DNA of 64,000 bases from the NCBI GenBank assembly GCA_016711095.1, contig JADJTP010000002.1, positions 938,280 through 1,002,279 of the forward strand. The letters run 5' to 3'. This DNA is from Actinomycetales bacterium. GTDB taxonomy: Bacteria; Actinomycetota; Actinomycetes; Actinomycetales; Dermatophilaceae. The notes beneath the pieces were generated by a model. The model saw nothing but the letters and a program-made list of their open reading frames with translations. It had not been told where the DNA came from and did not search any database. The translations under genes were made by a program, and so were the position numbers. Below are positions 58,952 to 64,000 of this stretch, one piece after another. The number at the start of each line of letters is the position of its first letter. The stretch's first letter is position 1.

Positions 58952-60058
58952 CTACAGGATGACGCGGGCGGCTCGGTGGATGACTTCGCGCTGATATTCC
59001 GGGCCGAGCTCGCGCGCCAGATCGCGCGTCGAACGCCCGAGCAGCTCGGGCAGCTCATCGGCGCCATAGTTGACCAGCCCGCGGGCGACCGGTCGTCCGG
59101 ACGGATCACAGACGTCGACGGGGTCGCCGCCGATGAAGCTGCCTTGGACTGCGACGATCCCGGCCGGCAGCAGCGACTTGCGTCGAGTGACGACGGCGTG
59201 GACGGCCCCGTCGTCCAGGATGAGCCGACCGAGGGGGGTGGTCGCGTGGGCCAGCCAAAGCAGCCTCGATGGCGGACGGCGCGGCCCCGGCATGAAGACC
59301 GTGCCGACGTCCTTGCCCTGCAGCGCCTCAGCTACTCGATCGGCCGAGGTGAGCAGGGCCGGGATGCCGGCCGAGTTGGCGATGGCCGCGGCGTCGACCT
59401 TGGTCGCCATCCCGCCCGTGCCGACGTGGCTGCCGGCCCCGGAGATCCGCACCCCGGCTAGGTCGTGCGCGCCGCGGACGATCGGGATGCGTCGGGCGCC
59501 GGGACGCGACGGCGGCCCGTCATACAGCGCGTCGACGTCCGAGAGCAGCACGAGCGCGTCGGCCTGGATGAGGTGGGCGACCAGGGCGGCGAGGCGGTCG
59601 TTGTCGCCGAACCGGATCTCGTGGGTGGCGACGGTGTCGTTCTCGTTGACGACGGGCAGCACCCCGAGATCGAGCAACCGGTCAAGGGTGCGCCGGGCGT
59701 TGAGGTAGTGGGTGCGCCGGGTCACGTCGTCGATCGTGAGCAGGACCTGCCCGACGGTCACCCCATGCGCGCCGAAGGCCTGCTGGTAGGCCGCGATGAG
59801 GGCGCCCTGCCCGACGCTCGCGGCCGCCTGCTGGGTCGCCAGATCCCGCGGGCGTCTGGCCAGCCCGAGCGGCCCCATGCCGGCCGCGATCGCCCCAGAG
59901 GAGACGAGGACCACCTGAGCGTCTGCCTGCTTGACGGCGAGCGCATTGACGAGGGCAACGAGCCGGGCGACGTCCAGACCCCCATCGGGGTTGGTGAGCG
60001 AGCTGGACCCCACCTTGACGACCAGGCGACGGGCCCGGACGACGGCGGTTCGGGGCAC
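58952..60058 (-). CDS. proB: Glutamate 5-kinase ProB
   Basis: Phosphorylates glutamate, the first and feedback-controlled step of proline synthesis; 368 residues, the two-domain form. The kinase has RRLVVKVGSSSLTNPDGGLD, VVLVSSGAIAAGMGPLGLAR, VVNENDTVATHEIRFGDND, GTGGMATKVDAAAIANSAGI. The C-terminal PUA domain is GRLILDDGAVHAVVTRRKSL to GRPVARGLVNYGADELPELL. The GTG at 60058 was chosen: it gives the normal N-terminus and has TAGACT 8 nt upstream. The open frame further upstream overlaps obgE and is discarded. The obgE stop is 43 nt upstream. Confidence 0.95.
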   Translation of the reverse strand: MPRTAVVRARRLVVKVGSSSLTNPDGGLDVARLVALVNALAVKQADAQVVLVSSGAIAAGMGPLGLARRPRDLATQQAAASVGQGALIAAYQQAFGAHGVTVGQVLLTIDDVTRRTHYLNARRTLDRLLDLGVLPVVNENDTVATHEIRFGDNDRLAALVAHLIQADALVLLSDVDALYDGPPSRPGARRIPIVRGAHDLAGVRISGAGSHVGTGGMATKVDAAAIANSAGIPALLTSADRVAEALQGKDVGTVFMPGPRRPPSRLLWLAHATTPLGRLILDDGAVHAVVTRRKSLLPAGIVAVQGSFIGGDPVDVCDPSGRPVARGLVNYGADELPELLGRSTRDLARELGPEYQREVIHRAARVIL

Positions 60059-60101
60059 GGCAATCCAGTCTAGTTGGCGCCCCGGGGCCGCTCGCGCCGG
60101 C

Positions 60102-61622
60102 TCACTCCTCGTCGGCTGCCGTGGCCCAGTGCCCGGATCGCCGTTCGGCGTCGAGCTCGGACTGGGTCTCGGCGCGCGCGGCATACCGGTCGCGCATCCT
60201 TTCGCGCTTCTCGCCGCGGCTGAGGCGGGAGTGGTCATCCAGTCTCAGATCGGTGCCGCGCGGTCCGGAGAGCAACTCGGCCCCGCTGGACAGGGTCGGC
60301 TGCCAGTCGAAGACGACGGCGTTGTCGGCGTCGCCGATGAGCACGGTGTCACCGGCCACGGCACCGGCTTTGAGGAGCTGGTCCTCGACGCCGAGCCGCT
60401 GCAGCCGGTCGGCGAGATAGCCCACAGCCTCGTCGTTGGTGAAGTCGGTCTGGCGTACCCACCGGGTGGGCCGCTCGCCGACGACCCGGTAGGCCGGCTG
60501 GCCGTCTGGCATGTTTTCGCGCCGCACGACGAACCCGGAGTCGTCGACTGCCTTGGGGCGCAACACGATCCGGGGCCTGCTGATCGGCTCGACCGCGTCC
60601 CGGGCGGCCCGGACGTGCCGGGCCAGCGAGAATGAGAGCTCACGCAGACCGGTGCGGGCGACCGCCGAAACGATGTGCACCTCCAGCCCGCGGGCTTGCA
60701 GATCCGGGCGAACCAGCTCGGCGAGCTCCAGCGCCTCCGGGACGTCGGACTTGTTCAGCACGATGATCCGGGTGCGCTCGCCCAGCGGCCGACCACCGAG
60801 GTCGGCGTCCGGCACATAGAGCGCAAGCTCGCGCTCGATGACGTCGAGGTCGGTCAGCGGGTCTCGGCCCGACTCCAGGGTCGCGCAGTCGATGACGTGC
60901 ACGAGCACCGAGCAGCGCTCGACGTGGCGAAGAAACTCCACCCAGGCCCTTGCCCTCGTGGGCTCCCGGGATGAGCCCAGGCACGTCGGCGACGGTGAAC
61001 CGCTCATCACCGGCGGTGACGACCCCGAGGTTGGGCACGAGCGTCGTGAAGGGATAGTCGGCGATCTTCGGGCGCGCAGCCGAGACGGCGGCGATGAGAC
61101 TCGACTTGCCGGCCGACGGGAAGCCGATGAGCCCGACGTCAGCAAGGGTCTTCAGCTCGAGGATGATGTCGAGCGCCTCACCCGGCTCGCCGAGCAGGGC
61201 AAACCAGGGGCCTTGCGCCGAGGGGAGGCCAGGGCCTTGTTGCCCAGCCGCCGCGGCCGCCACGGGCGATGACGTGCTTGGTCGCCCATGCCGAGTAGGT
61301 CGGCGAGGACGGTGCCGTCGACGTCCTTGACGACCGTGCCCTCCGGGACCGGCAGGACGAGGTCGGCACCGTCGGCGCCGTTCGTCTCGTCTCCACCGCC
61401 GGGCTTGCCGTTCGGGGCGCCGCGGTGCGGGCTGCGGTGATAGTCCAACAGGGTCGTGAACTGCGGGTCGACCGCCAGGATGACCGAACCTCCCCGCCCG
61501 CCGTTGCCGCCATCGGGCCCGCCGAGAGGCTTGAACTTCTCGCGCTTGACCGAGGCCACCCCGTGGCCACCTGCGCCGGCGGCGACGTGCAACACCGCCC
61601 GGTCGACGAAGTCGCTCGCCAT
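60102..61622 (-). pseudogene. obgE: GTPase ObgE, disrupted by about four frameshifts
   Basis: ObgE is a ribosome-associated GTPase that is essential in most bacteria. All parts are present but in three frames. The Obg fold starts MASDFVDRAVLHVAAGAGGH and runs to VLADLLGMG. Then TKHVIARGGRGG and LGNKALASPRRKAPG follow in other frames. The G domain is ADVGLIGFPSAGKSSLIAAV, YPFTTLVPNLGVVTAGDERF, DVPGLIPGAHEGKGLG, then VEFLRHVERCSVLVHVID and IVLNKSDVP in another frame to the C-terminal OCT domain. Frame changes lie near 61280, 61245, 61215 and 60940, each explained by one or two missing or extra bases. Since the protein is otherwise well conserved, sequence error is likelier than decay. Confidence 0.9.
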
Positions 61623-61768
61623 CGGGTCCTCCTGTGCTCGTCGTGCCGTCGGGTGGGGCTCTCATCGGCCGGTAGCCGCGGCATACCGGCTGGGTGCGGC
61701 CTCGGTTGAGGCCGGTGTGCCGCCGAGGGCGAGCCGGTCCGGCCCGCCCCTCAGAACACGTCCTGGCG

Positions 61769-62038
61769 CTACTCCGCCGCAGCGGCCTGCACCGTTTCGA
61801 TGTTGACGGTCTTGCGACCCCGCTTGCTGCCGAACTTCACCGCACCTGCGACGAGCGCGAACAGCGTGTCGTCACCGCCACGGCCGACGCCTTCGCCGGG
61901 GTGGAAGTGCGTGCCGCGCTGGCGGACGATGATCTCGCCGGCGTTGACGAGCTGACCCCCGAAGCGCTTGACGCCCAGACGTTGCGAGTTGGAGTCCCGA
62001 CCGTTACGGGTCGAGGACGCACCCTTCTTGTGTGCCAT
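61769..62038 (-). CDS. rpmA: Ribosomal protein L27
   Basis: An intact 89-residue L27, a protein of the 50S subunit near the peptidyl-transferase centre. It starts MAHKKGASSTRNGRDSNSQR with GVKRFGGQLVNAGEIIVRQR and GTHFHPGEGVGRGGDDTLFA. It sits between rplU and obgE in the conserved rplU-rpmA-obgE order, 13 nt after the rplU stop. There is no N-terminal cleavage extension as seen in Firmicutes. Confidence 0.98.
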   Translation of the reverse strand: MAHKKGASSTRNGRDSNSQRLGVKRFGGQLVNAGEIIVRQRGTHFHPGEGVGRGGDDTLFALVAGAVKFGSKRGRKTVNIETVQAAAAE

Positions 62039-62051
62039 GTCAGTCTTCCTC

Positions 62052-62360
62052 TCAGGCCTGGATGCCGGTGATCTTGACCTGTGTCAGCTCCTGACGGTGC
62101 CCTGACGCTTGCGGTAGCCGGTCTTGTTCTTGTACTTGATGATCGTGATCTTGGGACCCTTGGCAGCCTTGACGACCTCGGCCGTCACGGTCACCTTGGC
62201 CAACGCCGCAGCGTCGGTGGTCACCGCAGCACCGTCGACGACCAAGAGCGCGGGCAGGGTGAGCGTCGCGCCCGCCTCGCCGTTGGCCACCTTGTCGATG
62301 AGCAAGACGTCGCCGACAGCGACCTTCTCCCGGCGCCCGCCGGCGAACAATGGCATACAC
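62052..62360 (-). pseudogene. rplU: Ribosomal protein L21, disrupted by two small deletions
   Basis: L21 of the 50S subunit. The start VYAIVR (GTG at 62360) lies in one frame, AGGRREKVAVGDVLLIDKVA to NKTGYRKRQG in a second, and HRQELTQVKITGIQA returns to the first. Restoring two bases (CG) after VYAIVR and one base near 62098 gives a normal 103-residue L21. Because L21 is needed by every cell and the rest is perfectly conserved, these are probably sequence errors. The upstream leader has a CCTGCG/CGCAGG hairpin near 62425. Confidence 0.92.
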
Positions 62361-62512
62361 GTCGAATCTCGCTTCCATCTCACAGGGGCACGCGCTCTCG
62401 GAAACCGTCACGTAGCCGCCTGCGGGGGACGCAGGGGCACAGATCGGTGGGCGCACCAACAGATAAGCTTACCGGCCCGCACGACGACGGCCAAACGCGC
62501 GGGCAGACCCTA

Positions 62513-63021
62513 GATGATTGATTCCAAGTAGATGATTGATTCAGTCGGTGGTCGGAGCGGGCGGTCAGTCGGCAGGACCGGTGGGATGGTGGTCGTTGTG
62601 CCAGATGCGGCTGTCCTCGCCGAGAGTCGTTGCAGGACCCTGACGCACCGGCGGTCCGGCCGCCGTGGCGTTCGAGCCGAGCTGGCCCTGAGGGTGTCGA
62701 AGACTAATCCCACCGTCCGTCGCACTGTGTGAGCAGGTGGGCCCGGACGGCTTTGCGGTCGGGTCTTGCGAAGGAGGTGAATCCGGTGCGGCCAAGGCTG
62801 CTGACCGAGGGTGTGCGAGTACACCGGGGCTGACGACGCCGCTGATGACGCGGGTGTCGCTGTGGCAACAGCTATGCTCATCAGCCGCGCTTTCAGCCCC
62901 CGGGCGTTGGTGGACCGGCCTGGATTCCACAAGGGCCTCCAGGCTCGAGTTGGTTCGCAACACCCGGACCCGGGCTCGCCTCCAAGTCACACGCACACCA
63001 GTCACCGTGGAATCAATCATC
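62513..63021. mobile_element. 509-bp segment bounded by 14-bp perfect inverted repeats (MITE-like)
   Basis: GATGATTGATTCCA at 62513-62526 and its exact reverse complement at 63008-63021 bracket the gap between rplU and holA. A further partial direct copy (GATGATTGATTCA) lies at 62531-62543. No transposase and no target duplication are seen. Inside, 62785-62955 resembles the segment at 17385-17560. An AAGGAGGTGA sequence at 62769 precedes a GTG frame of only 14 codons. The nature of the element is not known. Confidence 0.5.
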
Positions 63022-63033
63022 CAGGCGGAGCGC

Positions 63034-63996
63034 TCAGCGGCCGCCCCGGGAGCGGGCCGCGGTGATCGCCAGGATGGCCCGCTCGACGGCATACACCGGA
63101 TGCCGTCCCCCGCCCTTGACCTCGACGTCGGCGGCGGCCACCGCCCGGATCGCCCACCGAGCCCTGGGCCGTCCCAATGACCGATCGAACGCCGGGCCTT
63201 GTCAACCTGCCACGGGGCCATCCCGACCGCCTTGGCGACTGCGGCCGAGGTGCCCCGCCCGGCGGCCCCCACCTTGACGAGGATGCGCAGTTGCGGGGCG
63301 AGCACGGCGACGATCGGGACGGGGGTCGACGCCGCTCGCGAGGGCGTGGCGCAGCAGCCGCAGAGCCTCGCCGGGCTGCCCGGCGATGGTCATGTCGGCC
63401 ACGCGGAAACCGCTCGCCTCGACCTTGCCGCCGTGATAGGTCTCGACGGCCCGGTCATCGACCGCCCCTCGGTGTCGGCGACGGGATTGGCTGCAGGCTG
63501 CGGCCCCAGCCTTCACGCAGGTCGCGTCCCCGCCTCCACGAGCGCACGGACAGCGTGGAGGGTCTGCTGCGCTTCTGCCGCCGGAATAAGTGGGTGATAA
63601 ATCCGGACTTGTCGCGGTCGGACTTGATCGCCGGGCAGTCGATGACGCGAGCACCGGCGGCCCAGAGCGCATCGAGCACCCGTTTGCCGCGTTGGCCGCT
63701 CTTGTGCCAGCACGATCGGGGGTGATGTCGGGGGAGGGGCCGCGAGCAAGGCGCTGACGTCGCTCTGCGTTCCTCGCCGCCGTCGTCGAAGTCCTCGACG
63801 ACAGTCGCCTTCGTGCCCCCGAAGAGTGATGGACTCACGTGATGGGCGAAGCACCCCGCTCGTATGCCGCAGGCGCCGCCTTGATCACCTCGAGGTCCGG
63901 CTAGCTGTGGCGCAACTCGAGGACGATGGAGGCGAGGCGCGTTCGGCGAGACAGGCCCTCAGGCCCGCTGATCACCACGAACGGCGGCACGCTCAC
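63034..63996 (-). pseudogene. holA: DNA polymerase III subunit delta (HolA), broken by a stop and many frameshifts
   Basis: HolA opens the sliding clamp during replication and is essential. Pieces in all three frames cover its whole length: VVISGPEGL near the start, PDLEVIKAAPAAYERGA after a TAG stop, then SPSLFGGTKATVVEDFDD, HKSGQRGKRVLDALWAAGAR with VIDCPAIKSDRDKSGFITH, GAVDDRAVETYHGGKVEASG with FRVADMTIAGQPGEALRLL, VLAPQLRILVKVGAAGRGTS with MAPWQVDKARR, and VEVKGGGRHPVYAVERAI at the end. At least six frame changes are needed. In most actinobacteria holA follows comEC; here it lies upstream of rplU. Either the region is badly sequenced or this is a dead copy. Confidence 0.8.
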
Positions 63997-64000
63997 GGGC

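Noticed and set aside
62737..63180. 147-codon frame in the repeat-bounded segment
   Set aside because: Runs antisense into the holA 3' end and has no known domain; kept only as part of the repeat observation.

Overview
The window is a high-GC chromosomal segment of an actinobacterium. The best guess is Micrococcales, in or near Intrasporangiaceae/Dermatophilaceae. The evidence is SAM-IV riboswitches, a mycothiol-dependent maleylpyruvate-isomerase-type enzyme, a Ddn-like deazaflavin reductase, PAC2, DUF4192, the lexA/LysM divergent pair, nrdR-nrdJ, and many TANNNT -10 boxes 6-8 nt before start codons (leaderless genes). The family is inferred; no 16S or search was available.

Layout. 0-13.5 kb: methionine genes metX (cut by the left edge) and metY, each behind its own SAM-IV riboswitch but 10 kb apart, with DUF4192, DUF1232, EcsC, a stand-alone PolA-like polymerase, PAC2, HrpA and a polysaccharide deacetylase between them. 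12.4-17.2 kb: aldo/keto reductase, PPK2, Ddn-like protein, SPFH protein with a small ribbon-helix-helix-like partner, and a membrane protein. 17.7-25.3 kb: nrdJ and nrdR with NrdR boxes, an EspC-like/DUF1023 hydrolase pair, and the LysM/lexA divergon with three SOS boxes. 25.3-28.7 kb: mycothiol enzyme, sirtuin, LysR regulator and DUF4395 protein. 28.7-38.6 kb: comEC, comEA, plsY, degV, leuS (behind a leucine leader-peptide attenuator) and a fused acetyl-CoA carboxyltransferase; a three-copy array of exact DnaA boxes sits between comEA and plsY. 38.8-40.4 kb: RsbRD-like protein and FkbM methyltransferase.

40.37-54.55 kb looks like an integrated island ending at the 3' side of tRNA-Ala(GGC). 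It holds two regulators, a compact ATP-grasp/phosphohistidine protein with a histidine phosphatase, a recombinase HTH remnant, a DUF2188 protein, an XRE-ImmA/IrrE protein coupled to an unknown protein, a wrecked KAP-like P-loop gene, an M48/YgjP peptidase and a type I restriction system (hsdR, hsdS, hsdM). An octamer, CGGCATAC/GTATGCCG, occurs about once per kilobase elsewhere and is absent here.

54.5-64 kb is a conserved housekeeping block on the minus strand: histidine phosphatase, rsfS, nadD, proA, proB, obgE, rpmA, rplU, then holA in an unusual place. In the last 3 kb obgE, rplU and holA are each broken by small indels. Because all three are normally essential, local sequence error is the simplest reading.
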